Under the pieces are notes generated by a model that was given only the letters and a program-made list of their open reading frames with translations, had not been told where the DNA came from and did not search any database. From assembly GCF_009882915.1 (NCBI RefSeq), contig NZ_WTUW01000009.1:248001-312000 (forward strand): 64,000 nt of DNA, given 5' to 3'. This stretch comes from Sneathiella litorea. Lineage in GTDB: Bacteria > Pseudomonadota > Alphaproteobacteria > Sneathiellales > Sneathiellaceae. A program made the position numbers and the translations under genes. Below are positions 24,319 to 31,712 of the stretch, one piece after another (position 1 is the stretch's first letter; each line of letters starts with the position of its first letter).

Positions 24319-24723
24319 ATGTCGGTTAAGTCTTACCTGCTACGAAATACCCTGCTGATCAATGCAGGAACCTCGCTTCTTACGGGAGGGGTGGCGCTCG
24401 CCTTCGCGGACCCGCTCGCGCGCTGGACGGGGATCGCTCCATGGATCCTCTACACGCTTGGGGTGGGCTTGGTGCTCTTCGCCGCCGATGTCGCCTGGAC
24501 GGGCACGCAGAAAAATATCAATCCGCTGTTCGCCCGGCTCATCATTGCCGCCGACGTTGCCTGGGTGGTGGGGAGTGGTCTGTCCCTCCACTTGTTCCAG
24601 GACCGTTTGACGACGGAGGGCAGCTGGGTGGTCGAGATCCTCGCCATTGCCGTTGCTGTCCTCGCAGTTCTTCAAACCGTCGGCCTCAAGCGCCTGGGGG
24701 ATCACCATCCCCGGACTGCCTGA
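24319..24723 (+). CDS. Small four-helix membrane protein
   Basis: A 134-residue protein with four hydrophobic helices (about 12-30, 42-62, 69-90 and 104-122). An AAAGGAG ribosome site precedes the ATG. Proteins of this size and pattern sit divergent to MmyB-like XRE regulators in other Proteobacteria. Function unknown. Here the regulator gene is broken, so control may be lost. Confidence 0.75.
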   Translation: MSVKSYLLRNTLLINAGTSLLTGGVALAFADPLARWTGIAPWILYTLGVGLVLFAADVAWTGTQKNINPLFARLIIAADVAWVVGSGLSLHLFQDRLTTEGSWVVEILAIAVAVLAVLQTVGLKRLGDHHPRTA

Positions 24724-24949
24724 GATCCTCCCGCTCACGCAGAAAGCCGCGCCGGAGAAATCATGCGCGACTTCCTAACGCCTGATCGTTGACCGAATTA
24801 CGATAGTTTGCCACGATTAGGAAAGGCGTATATACTACTTTAGATTTAGATAAATGTCAAGAAATTTGCCTTTGTACAGGACATTCACTTACTTCAAAAC
24901 ACGCAGATGCTGAAATCATTACAACAAAAGCCCCCAGCGGAAGCAAACA

Positions 24950-25159
24950 ATGACGGATAAGTTCAAAGTTTGGGAATATTGGAGTGCATTTCTCGGCATC
25001 AGTGCAGCGTCTGTTGCCATAGATAGGTCACTGTTCTTGCTTATCCGCAACGTAACAAACTCCACTGACAGCAATTCCAACACAATTCGCATTGCCAGTG
25101 ATTTCGCCCGCCCCTATACTCGCAAAATGAGCTTTTCAGTTCGGGAGTTATCGGTTTGA
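24950..25159 (+). CDS. Possible small protein, 69 aa
   Basis: ATG at 24950 has GGAAG 7 bases upstream. The reading frame ends by overlapping the TTG start of the next gene, which would suit coupled translation. The product has one weak hydrophobic stretch (GISAASVAIDRSLFLLI). It has no recognisable family and its composition is poor support, so it may be spurious. The gap before it (24724-24949) is AT-rich with no clear element. Confidence 0.3.
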   Translation: MTDKFKVWEYWSAFLGISAASVAIDRSLFLLIRNVTNSTDSNSNTIRIASDFARPYTRKMSFSVRELSV

Positions 25160-25899
25160 GTGAAAACCAACAGAACGGGGTGCCTCTTCTGATGGTACCG
25201 AAGGCCATTTTGGCAGCGGGGGCATTTGTGTTCGAAAATGTCGGGGCCTGCCTCCGGCGGGGTCTGCCGATCTTTCTTGTGGCGCTGCTGATCGAAATCG
25301 GACTCGGCGTGCTGACGACGGACTTCTCCATCGCCCTGCAGTTGATTAACATAATCCTGTTCAGCATCTTCGCTGTATCCTGGCACCGCTATACCCTGCT
25401 CCCCGCCGAGCGGGGACGCAAGGCCCTCGCGCTCGGCTTTGGCCTTAGGGAGATCAAGTTCGCCGGGCTCGGCGTCGGGACGGCGGTTATCGCCCTCGCG
25501 GTTTTTTTCGCCTTTACGGCGTTGCTGAAATCTGGGGCCGGCGCGATTATCAGCCTTCTGCTCATGTTGCCGGTCTATATGACGGTCTTGTTCATGTATC
25601 CGGCCATCGCGCTCGATCAGCCTATAAATCTTGGGCTGTTCCTGAAAAAGGGCATGTCACTGATTGTTTCCTATGTTATCGCCGTCGTGATGGTCGTGCT
25701 GATCCTGATAGCGCCGATGGCGATCCTCTATTTTGCGATGAATTTGATCACCGACATCATCGATCAATCTATTGTCGCAATGGTAATTCTCCTCCTCGTG
25801 AACTTACTTATCTCGATCTTCTTCGTTGCGATTTTGGTCTCGACCGCGTCGTTCCTCTATCGCGACGTGATCGGGATGGAAGAGATGCAGAACGGCTGA
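25156..25899 (+). CDS. Integral membrane protein of unknown function
   Basis: A 247-residue protein with about six hydrophobic helices (near 40-58, 60-77, 110-128, 130-152, 175-195 and 205-230). The start is TTG at 25156, with GGGAG about 10 bases before. A soluble stretch of 35 residues comes first. There are no transporter signatures. I do not recognise a family. It is followed after 78 bp by the merF-like gene on the same strand; shared transcription is possible but not shown. Confidence 0.75.
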   Translation: MSENQQNGVPLLMVPKAILAAGAFVFENVGACLRRGLPIFLVALLIEIGLGVLTTDFSIALQLINIILFSIFAVSWHRYTLLPAERGRKALALGFGLREIKFAGLGVGTAVIALAVFFAFTALLKSGAGAIISLLLMLPVYMTVLFMYPAIALDQPINLGLFLKKGMSLIVSYVIAVVMVVLILIAPMAILYFAMNLITDIIDQSIVAMVILLLVNLLISIFFVAILVSTASFLYRDVIGMEEMQNG

Positions 25900-25977
25900 G
25901 CCGCCCACTCTGCCCGCCTCACGGGAAAGTGTAGAAAGTTGCCTTTCCTTCCCGGCGGGGCGGCGTAACATGAGGGC

Positions 25978-26202
25978 ATGAAAAACGAGAGCTTGTTAAA
26001 AATCGGGGTTATCGGCAGCGTTATTGCTGCGCTTTGCTGCTTCACGCCGGTGCTGGTGATCCTGCTGGGCGCGGTGGGATTGTCCGCCCTGCTGGGCTGG
26101 CTCGACTATGTGCTGCTCCCCGCCCTTTTCCTGTTTATCGCAATAACGGTCTATGCCCTATGGAAACGCAAGAAATATCTATCGAGCTCACCTCCGTCCT
26201 GA
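25978..26202 (+). CDS. merF: MerF-like mercury transport protein lacking the second Cys pair
   Basis: The 74-residue two-helix membrane protein closely follows MerF: ALCCFTPVLVILLGAVGLSALLGWLDYVLLPALF. The first vicinal pair is Cys20-Cys21. MerF normally has another vicinal pair near the C-terminus that receives Hg(II); here the tail is RKKYLSSSPPS with none. The next gene overlaps by 43 bp and supplies many cysteines, so it may replace that pair. No merR, merA or merP is nearby. A mercury role is inferred from family only; another soft metal is possible. Confidence 0.85.
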   Translation: MKNESLLKIGVIGSVIAALCCFTPVLVILLGAVGLSALLGWLDYVLLPALFLFIAITVYALWKRKKYLSSSPPS

Positions 26203-26384
26203 CCTGCCCCGAATGCGGCCACAAGGAGGTCGAGATCATGCCGACTGACGCCTGCCAGTGGTTTTACGACTGCAAGGGCTGCGGCGCGCTGCTCAAGCCG
26301 AAGGCGGGAGACTGCTGCGTCTATTGCTCCTACGGGAGTGTTCCCTGCCCGCCGAAACAGGCAGGGGATAACTGCTGCGGCTGA
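26160..26384 (+). CDS. Cysteine-rich zinc-ribbon protein with GDCC-CSYG motif
   Basis: The ATG at 26160 lies inside the end of merF, in another frame. The 74-residue product has 11 cysteines: 16, 19, 32, 38, 41, 52, 53, 56, 63, 72 and 73. CPECGH and CKGCG look like a zinc ribbon, and GDCCVYCSYGSVPCPP is a motif I know from small proteins placed beside merF in other bacteria. A cytoplasmic metal-binding or handover role is a reasonable inference. It ends 6 bp before the convergent lectin-like gene. Confidence 0.85.
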   Translation: METQEISIELTSVLTCPECGHKEVEIMPTDACQWFYDCKGCGALLKPKAGDCCVYCSYGSVPCPPKQAGDNCCG

Positions 26385-26390
26385 GGCGGA

Positions 26391-27035
26391 TTAGTCCGCA
26401 GCGAAGCAGTAGAAATAACCGTTGCCGCCCGTGGTTTTGAGCGCATCAGGGCTGCAACCACGGCTGTCATGCGCCGCATTCCAGGACGTGTTGCCCCCGC
26501 CGTGGCGGTCATGATGGCCGACAGTGGCGCTCCCCTCACCTGAGCTGGTCCAGTTGCTGCAGGTCTTGTCGTCGGTCACGCTCGGGAAATAGGCGGTGCC
26601 GTCGGACATGGTGCCGGTCAGGATGTCATGCTCGTTCGCGCTGTCGCCCCGGCCCTTGACCGGGTTGCCGTTTTCATCAACGGCGGTGCGCTTGATGATG
26701 TTGGGGCTCAGGTGCAACGTGTCGAGATCACTCGCGATCAGTTCCCCGTTGGCGTTATACCACGGGCCAAGACCAATGCGCTCGCGGGCGGAGATACCGC
26801 GCTTGCCCTCTTCCTGTGTGCTGAGATAGGCGCGCCAGTCCCGCGCCGGAGCGCCGGCATCGGTGGCCAGCTTCGTGCACCAGGCATCCGCGCCCTCAAG
26901 TCCGCCAAGATCGCCGCCGTTACCCGGCCCGACGCTGGTGACAAAAAAGCCCATCGGATGATCCTCGGCGCTTGCAACGGGAAAACTCGCTACGAGCAGC
27001 AGGCTGGCAGCGGTCAGTGTTTTCAAGAATGTCAT
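26391..27035 (-). CDS. Secreted lectin-like protein
   Basis: The 214-residue product has a signal peptide (cleavage near SFPVASAEDHP). The mature part has GNGGDLGGLEGADAWCTKLA, RDWRAYLSTQ, GRGDSANEHDILTG and NWTSSGEGSATVGHHDR, and ends with NGYFYCFAAD. This pattern belongs to a widespread family of exported proteins, annotated as lectin or DUF1554/endostatin-like. Paired cysteines are likely disulfides. The ligand is unknown. It is a single gene with about 125 bp before the kinase gene. Confidence 0.75.
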   Translation of the reverse strand: MTFLKTLTAASLLLVASFPVASAEDHPMGFFVTSVGPGNGGDLGGLEGADAWCTKLATDAGAPARDWRAYLSTQEEGKRGISARERIGLGPWYNANGELIASDLDTLHLSPNIIKRTAVDENGNPVKGRGDSANEHDILTGTMSDGTAYFPSVTDDKTCSNWTSSGEGSATVGHHDRHGGGNTSWNAAHDSRGCSPDALKTTGGNGYFYCFAAD

Positions 27036-27160
27036 GTAGGTTTCCTCTCCGTAAAATGGCTGAAATCAGGGCAGGCAACGGCGAATACCCGCGCCTAGAT
27101 TAGATTTAATTGACTATAAAAAGGCAACGGCAAACCAACAGGCTCACAAAGTTGTGAACA

Positions 27161-29245
27161 ATGTGCCCGGCGGGGCTAAAAAAGCCAGAACTCAAGAACG
27201 ATTGTTTAGGGTTTGTTAAAGATATGTTTACTAGACTGCGCGGGATGAAAAGACGTATCGACCGTGACAGTTTTCACCGCTTTGTCAATCGCTTACCGCG
27301 TTACACAATTGGGGTGCCAATCGCTATTGGGCTAGCGATGATCCTGCTCGTGGTCACGGCATGGGTGATGACACCGACGGATTATACCCAGGGCCATGTT
27401 ACGGAAGCGCGCAGCGATCTGGGGAACTTTGCCGCGCGTCTGGAAAGCCATATATCGACCCGCCTCGCCATCGGCAGGCAGATCCGTAATTCCCTGACAA
27501 ACGGCCAGATCAGGACCCGCGAGGATTTTCTCACCCAAGCCTCCTATATGCACGATATTTTCAGGGACTTTCAGGCCATTAACTGGGTCGACTCCATGGG
27601 AGTAATCCGCTGGGTTTCTCCGCTGAAGGGCAATGAGGCGGCGCTCAATCTGGATGTCAGCACACTCCCGCTACCGGCCGCGACGCTGGCCGCGGCGGAA
27701 CGTACCGGCCGGTTACAGATCACGCCGCCGGGCCAGCTTACCCAGGGAGGAGACGGCTTTGTCGCCTATATCCCGGTGGTCCGGATGGAACGGTTGACAG
27801 GATTCGTGAATATCGTCTTTCGCACCGAACCGTTAATCCGGGAGGCGATGCCGGATGGCCTTCTCAAAAAATATAACGTCATGATCCAGGACAAAACGCG
27901 GCGCGTGTTCGGCACGATTGATACGCTGGCTGGATGGGACGACGATAGCGTCCTACACAAATGGATTGTAATCGGTAATCGGGTATGGACGATCAGCCTG
28001 CTGCCGACGGCCGAGACAATCGCGGCCCATGCCTCCCTGGTGGATGAGATTGTCCTGATAACGCTGATCCTGCTCTCTGTCGCGATTGCCTATCTCATAC
28101 ATCTGGCGATGGTGCGTCAACTTCGCATCAAGGCGAGTGACAAGCTGTTCCGGACCTTTATCGAGAATTCCCCCTCTGCCATCATCATCAAGGATATCGA
28201 GGGGGCATATCTTCATGCAAACTCTAAATGGCATGAATGGTTCAACCCGGCGGGGCGCGACATTAAGGGACGCAACGCCTCGGATTTTTTCCCGGCGGAC
28301 TACACTAAACTGGTCATGGAGCAGGAAAAACAGATTATTGAAGAGAAAAGGATGGTCGAGCAGGAATATATCAGCCCGACCGTCCAACAGGGCCCCCGCC
28401 CGACCTTCGCACAAATGTTTCCCATCCTGGATGATGAGGGCGCGGTGATCGCGGTCGGTGGCTCCATCACCGATATCAGTACCAACAAAAAGACCGAGGA
28501 AGCATTGCGCAACGCACTGATGAAGGCGGAGGAAGCCAACCTCGCAAAATCAAAATTCCTCGCGACCATGAGCCATGAACTCAGAACACCGCTCAATGCG
28601 ATAATCGGTTTCAGCGACATTCTGATTGGCCAGTATTTCGGCCCGGTCGGGAACCGGAAATACACGGAATATGCCGAGGATATCAACCATAGCGGCCGCC
28701 ATCTTCTATCGCTTATTAACGAGGTGCTGGATATCTCCGCCATCGAGCTGGGCAAGCGTGAATTGGTCCTGGAACCGGTTTCAATCCGTGACCTGCTAAC
28801 CGAATGCGTGAAATCGGTGCGCCACCGCGCCGCCAACCAGGGGATCATGGTGGCGCTGGTCGCCAACGGTTCCCTGCCGAACATATACGCCGATGAGACC
28901 GCCCTGCGCCAGATCTTCCTGAACCTGCTGACCAACGCGATCAAGTTCTCCTATCCGGGGGACAAAATCAGCATAACCGCGACAGTGACCGACAAGAATG
29001 TATCGATTGCGGTCAAGGATACGGGGGAAGGAATCAAGAAGGAACAATTACCCCATATCACGCAACCGTTCGTCAAGGGCAACAGTACCTCCCATATTAC
29101 TTCTGAAGGGGTTGGCCTTGGCCTTTCAATCGTGAAGTCCTTCGTCGCCGCACACAACGGCCAACTGCATATCGAGAGTGAGGTCGGCCGAGGCACGACG
29201 GTGACCGTCACCTTCCCCAAGGAAACCGACCGTCAGGTTGCCTGA
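27161..29245 (+). CDS. Sensor histidine kinase with CHASE and PAS input
   Basis: Up to 694 residues. A membrane helix near 50-70 is followed by a periplasmic CHASE-like domain (to about 285), a second helix (290-315), a PAS domain (325-440), then HisKA with the phosphoacceptor in FLATMSHELRTPLNAIIGFSD and an HATPase domain (NLLTNAIKFSYPG, VKDTGEGI, EGVGLGLSIVKSF). It is therefore an active membrane kinase. No response regulator is next to it. ATG at 27161, 27224 and 27245 are all possible; ribosome sites are poor. The next gene, an exported Cache-like protein, may be its partner. Confidence 0.93.
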   Translation: MCPAGLKKPELKNDCLGFVKDMFTRLRGMKRRIDRDSFHRFVNRLPRYTIGVPIAIGLAMILLVVTAWVMTPTDYTQGHVTEARSDLGNFAARLESHISTRLAIGRQIRNSLTNGQIRTREDFLTQASYMHDIFRDFQAINWVDSMGVIRWVSPLKGNEAALNLDVSTLPLPAATLAAAERTGRLQITPPGQLTQGGDGFVAYIPVVRMERLTGFVNIVFRTEPLIREAMPDGLLKKYNVMIQDKTRRVFGTIDTLAGWDDDSVLHKWIVIGNRVWTISLLPTAETIAAHASLVDEIVLITLILLSVAIAYLIHLAMVRQLRIKASDKLFRTFIENSPSAIIIKDIEGAYLHANSKWHEWFNPAGRDIKGRNASDFFPADYTKLVMEQEKQIIEEKRMVEQEYISPTVQQGPRPTFAQMFPILDDEGAVIAVGGSITDISTNKKTEEALRNALMKAEEANLAKSKFLATMSHELRTPLNAIIGFSDILIGQYFGPVGNRKYTEYAEDINHSGRHLLSLINEVLDISAIELGKRELVLEPVSIRDLLTECVKSVRHRAANQGIMVALVANGSLPNIYADETALRQIFLNLLTNAIKFSYPGDKISITATVTDKNVSIAVKDTGEGIKKEQLPHITQPFVKGNSTSHITSEGVGLGLSIVKSFVAAHNGQLHIESEVGRGTTVTVTFPKETDRQVA

Positions 29246-29400
29246 ACAAGTAATTGTGAAAATACTCCGACTCCCCCCTCACACACGTTTTATTAACTGT
29301 AATTAAATGGATTGCATTCAGTATTCTAATACATATAGAAAACACTTGGTTTTATTAATGTTTACTACGAAAAAATGATCCGCCACCTGGAGCCTGCTGA

Positions 29401-29985
29401 ATGATCCTCAAAGCCTTCGTCCGTCTTGTCGCGATGTCTGTCGTCATCGGCCAGTCGGCAACCGCATTCGCGCATGACTATAAGGTTGCTATCGCAGATC
29501 TGGTAGAAAGCGAAATCCGCGATTGGGCCCAGGTTGACGAGGTGGTCAATGCCATCCGGGAACAAAACAAGCTTTCCACCACGCTCAGTCAGGCCGATAT
29601 TGACGCAAGAGACCGGCAATGGCGTGAGGAAGTTAAGGTGGATAATCACAAGATGATAAAGGCTGTCCTGTCGAACAGTCTGTCCAGCTATCTCAAAAGC
29701 ATCAAGACTGACTCGCACGGCAAATATACAGAAATAATCGTTATGGATAAGAAAGGGCTCAATGTCGGACAGAGCGACATTACCTCTGACTATTGGCAGG
29801 GCGACGAAGACAAATGGCTAAAGTCCTATGGCGCCGGCCCGAAAGGCGTTCTGATCACGGAAGTCGATTTTGATGATTCACAGCAGGACTATTTTTCTCA
29901 GGTCAGCATCTCCATTGTCGACCCCGCCACATACAAAGCAATTGGCGCGGTGACGGTTAGCATTGACATAGGGAAACTGGAATAG
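29401..29985 (+). CDS. Exported Cache-like (PAS-fold) protein
   Basis: The 194-residue product has a signal peptide (to about AFAHD) and no other membrane helix. The second half (YTEIIVMDKKGLNVGQSDITSDYWQGDEDKW and VSISIVDPATYKAIGAVTVSID) follows the single Cache domain of bacterial sensors, but here it is a free periplasmic protein. GGAG precedes the ATG by 9 bases. It follows the histidine kinase after 155 bp on the same strand. A ligand-delivery role to that kinase is inference. Confidence 0.7.
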   Translation: MILKAFVRLVAMSVVIGQSATAFAHDYKVAIADLVESEIRDWAQVDEVVNAIREQNKLSTTLSQADIDARDRQWREEVKVDNHKMIKAVLSNSLSSYLKSIKTDSHGKYTEIIVMDKKGLNVGQSDITSDYWQGDEDKWLKSYGAGPKGVLITEVDFDDSQQDYFSQVSISIVDPATYKAIGAVTVSIDIGKLE

Positions 29986-30089
29986 ACATCTATCGACACA
30001 AAATAATGTGCGCCGCACTTGAGTATCAGTTAATCCGATACGATATAATTTCTCAATAAATTCAAGGAATTACAGAATCCCGAATCACG

Positions 30090-30680
30090 TCAGGCGTCCG
30101 GTTTCTTTTTGCGAATACTGAACATCGGATGGATAATCCGGTGCCCAAGAATTTCATGCAGGACCGACGCACCGACATGAACCACAAGATAGGCCCACAG
30201 GACCGGTCCAAAGAACTCATGGACTTCTTTAACAAGAGCGAGCCAGCTGCTGAATTGCCCGTTTTCGCCAATATTAAAGAAGATCAATGTGCCCGTCGCC
30301 GCCATCACGGTGGCAATCACCAACCCGACCCCCTGTATGGCCCCCGCGAGAGGGCTCGGCTCATCCACGCCGGGAAGACGCAGTTTCAGGATGGACGCAA
30401 GGTAATGCTTGATATCCTGCCAAAGCGCAGCGCGGCGCGTGGCGCTGGCCCACGGGAAAACCTGGCCGAACGGCACCGGACCACGACGGACCAGCGACCA
30501 AAGCCAATGGATAACCAGCACGACCAGCAGCGCGACGCCCAGCTTCTCATGAATTTCATAGAGAAAATTGGCGGCCCGGTCCGGCTTTGGATGGACCATC
30601 CATTCACTGGTTAAAAGCTGGGCGACAATACCGAAGGCAAATAGAAAATGCAGGAAACGGGTAAAGCGATCATAAAACAC
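30090..30680 (-). CDS. Cytochrome b561-type membrane cytochrome
   Basis: The 196-residue protein has four helices and the histidines needed for two b hemes: His11 in FTRFLHFLF, His44 in EIHEKLG, His58 in VIHWLW, and later VHEFFGP and VVHVGASVLHEILGH. It is the prokaryotic b561 family, an electron carrier of the inner membrane that exchanges electrons with quinone or periplasmic donors. A perfect FNR/FixK-type site lies about 70 bp upstream, so low-oxygen induction is likely. The gene stands alone. The partner is unknown. Confidence 0.9.
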   Translation of the reverse strand: MFYDRFTRFLHFLFAFGIVAQLLTSEWMVHPKPDRAANFLYEIHEKLGVALLVVLVIHWLWSLVRRGPVPFGQVFPWASATRRAALWQDIKHYLASILKLRLPGVDEPSPLAGAIQGVGLVIATVMAATGTLIFFNIGENGQFSSWLALVKEVHEFFGPVLWAYLVVHVGASVLHEILGHRIIHPMFSIRKKKPDA

Positions 30681-30715
30681 GGCGAACTCCGCGATATGGG
30701 AAGGAGAGTGGCAAA

Positions 30716-30721
30716 AGTGTA
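30716..30721 (-). promoter_or_regulatory. -10 box of the b561 gene
   Basis: Minus-strand TACACT (30716-30721) would start transcription near 30709. The FNR-type site is then centred about 42 bases upstream, the position of class II activation. Confidence 0.5.
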
Positions 30722-30744
30722 GACCAAATCATCTGCGTCTGGCA

Positions 30745-30758
30745 TTGATCCACATCAA
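30745..30758. promoter_or_regulatory. FNR/FixK-type binding site
   Basis: TTGAT-CCAC-ATCAA is a perfect match to the TTGAT-N4-ATCAA consensus of FNR, Anr, FixK and FnrL. It lies between the divergent b561 gene (start 30680) and the FMN-binding gene (start 30835), so it may act on either. The spacing suits activation of b561. Confidence 0.8.
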
Positions 30759-30834
30759 AAAATCTCCACTATAACTACGCGCGTAAGGCGGGTATGATAC
30801 CCGGGCTGAAAGAAGAACAAGCAGGGAAATAACC

Positions 30835-31452
30835 ATGACAGAGCATACAATTACCACCGTCGAGGAACTGTACGGCATTTACAAGCAGCCGGGGGAACGG
30901 GCCATCAAGAAGGAGATTTCCCGGCTCGACAAGCATTGCCGGAACTTCATCGCGCTTTCGCCCTTTCTGGTGATGGGAACCGATGGCGGCGACGGCACGG
31001 CCGATGCCTCCCCGCGCGGCGATGCGCCGGGCTTTGTCACGGTGCTGGATGACAAGACCCTGCTCATCCCCGACCGGCGCGGCAATAACCGTCTCGACAG
31101 CCTGATCAACATCATCCGCAATCCAGCCGTTGGCCTGATCTTTCTGGTGCCCGGAATAAACGAGACCCTGCGCATTAATGGCAACGCGACAATCACAACC
31201 GACCCGAAATTTCTGGACCGGCAGGCCGTTGATGGAAAGCCTCCGACATCGGCGCTTCTGGTTGAGGTAAAGTCGGCCTATATGCATTGCGCAAAGGCGC
31301 TGATCCGCTCCAAGCTGTGGGCGGAGGATAATAAGGTCGAACGCTCAAGCTTCCCGACGCTGGGACAGGTGATGGCCGATCAGATCGCCGGGATGGACGC
31401 TGCAGAGGCCGACGCCTATCTTGAGGTCGCCTATAAAGAGAATCTCTACTAG
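30835..31452 (+). CDS. FMN-binding protein, pyridoxamine-phosphate-oxidase fold
   Basis: The 205-residue protein fits the MSMEG_1061 group of PPOX-class flavoproteins: FIALSPFLVMGTDGGDGTADASPRGDAPGFV, LLIPDRRGNNRLDSLINIIRNP and LIFLVPGINETLRINGNA. These motifs bind FMN at the dimer interface. Known substrates are few, so no reaction is given. It is cytoplasmic. AGGG lies close before the ATG. It shares the FNR-type site region with the b561 gene. It ends 21 bp before a convergent tiny lipoprotein. Confidence 0.9.
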   Translation: MTEHTITTVEELYGIYKQPGERAIKKEISRLDKHCRNFIALSPFLVMGTDGGDGTADASPRGDAPGFVTVLDDKTLLIPDRRGNNRLDSLINIIRNPAVGLIFLVPGINETLRINGNATITTDPKFLDRQAVDGKPPTSALLVEVKSAYMHCAKALIRSKLWAEDNKVERSSFPTLGQVMADQIAGMDAAEADAYLEVAYKENLY

Positions 31453-31473
31453 GAGAGCGCCTTCACCGCTGGT

Positions 31474-31590
31474 TCACGGATGCTGGTGATTGCCCCAGGT
31501 ACAGCACATCAGGTCCGGGTCCTGCTCCGCCGTCGTCGTCTGGCAGGCCGCGAGCAGAAACAGCGCCGCCCCGATCAATAAAATACGCAT
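31474..31590 (-). CDS. Very small lipoprotein, 38 aa
   Basis: MRILLIGAALFLLAAC is a lipoprotein signal with the lipobox LAAC at residues 13-16. The mature peptide is only about 23 residues: QTTTAEQDPDLMCCTWGNHQHP, with a vicinal CC pair. AAGGA lies about 7 bases before the ATG. It has no named family that I know. It is convergent with the FMN-binding gene and is followed on its own strand by nothing else, so it is an orphan. Small, but with ribosome site and lipobox it is credible. Confidence 0.65.
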   Translation of the reverse strand: MRILLIGAALFLLAACQTTTAEQDPDLMCCTWGNHQHP

Positions 31591-31660
31591 TTTCTTATCC
31601 TTTATAATCTCTCTCACGGAGATGGCCCTTTCCCTGACAGGGTCAAGTGAGCGAGATCAC

Positions 31661-31693
31661 AAAAAAAGCCGCTGGCTCTCACCAGCGGCTTTT
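31661..31693 (-). terminator. Terminator of the transhydrogenase operon
   Basis: AAAAGCCGCTGG (31664-31675) and CCAGCGGCTTTT (31682-31693) form a 12-bp stem with a 6-base loop. On the minus strand seven U follow (A at 31661-31667). It lies just after the stop of pntB. Confidence 0.92.
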
Positions 31694-31712
31694 GCTTTGG
31701 GTGGCGCGGTTG

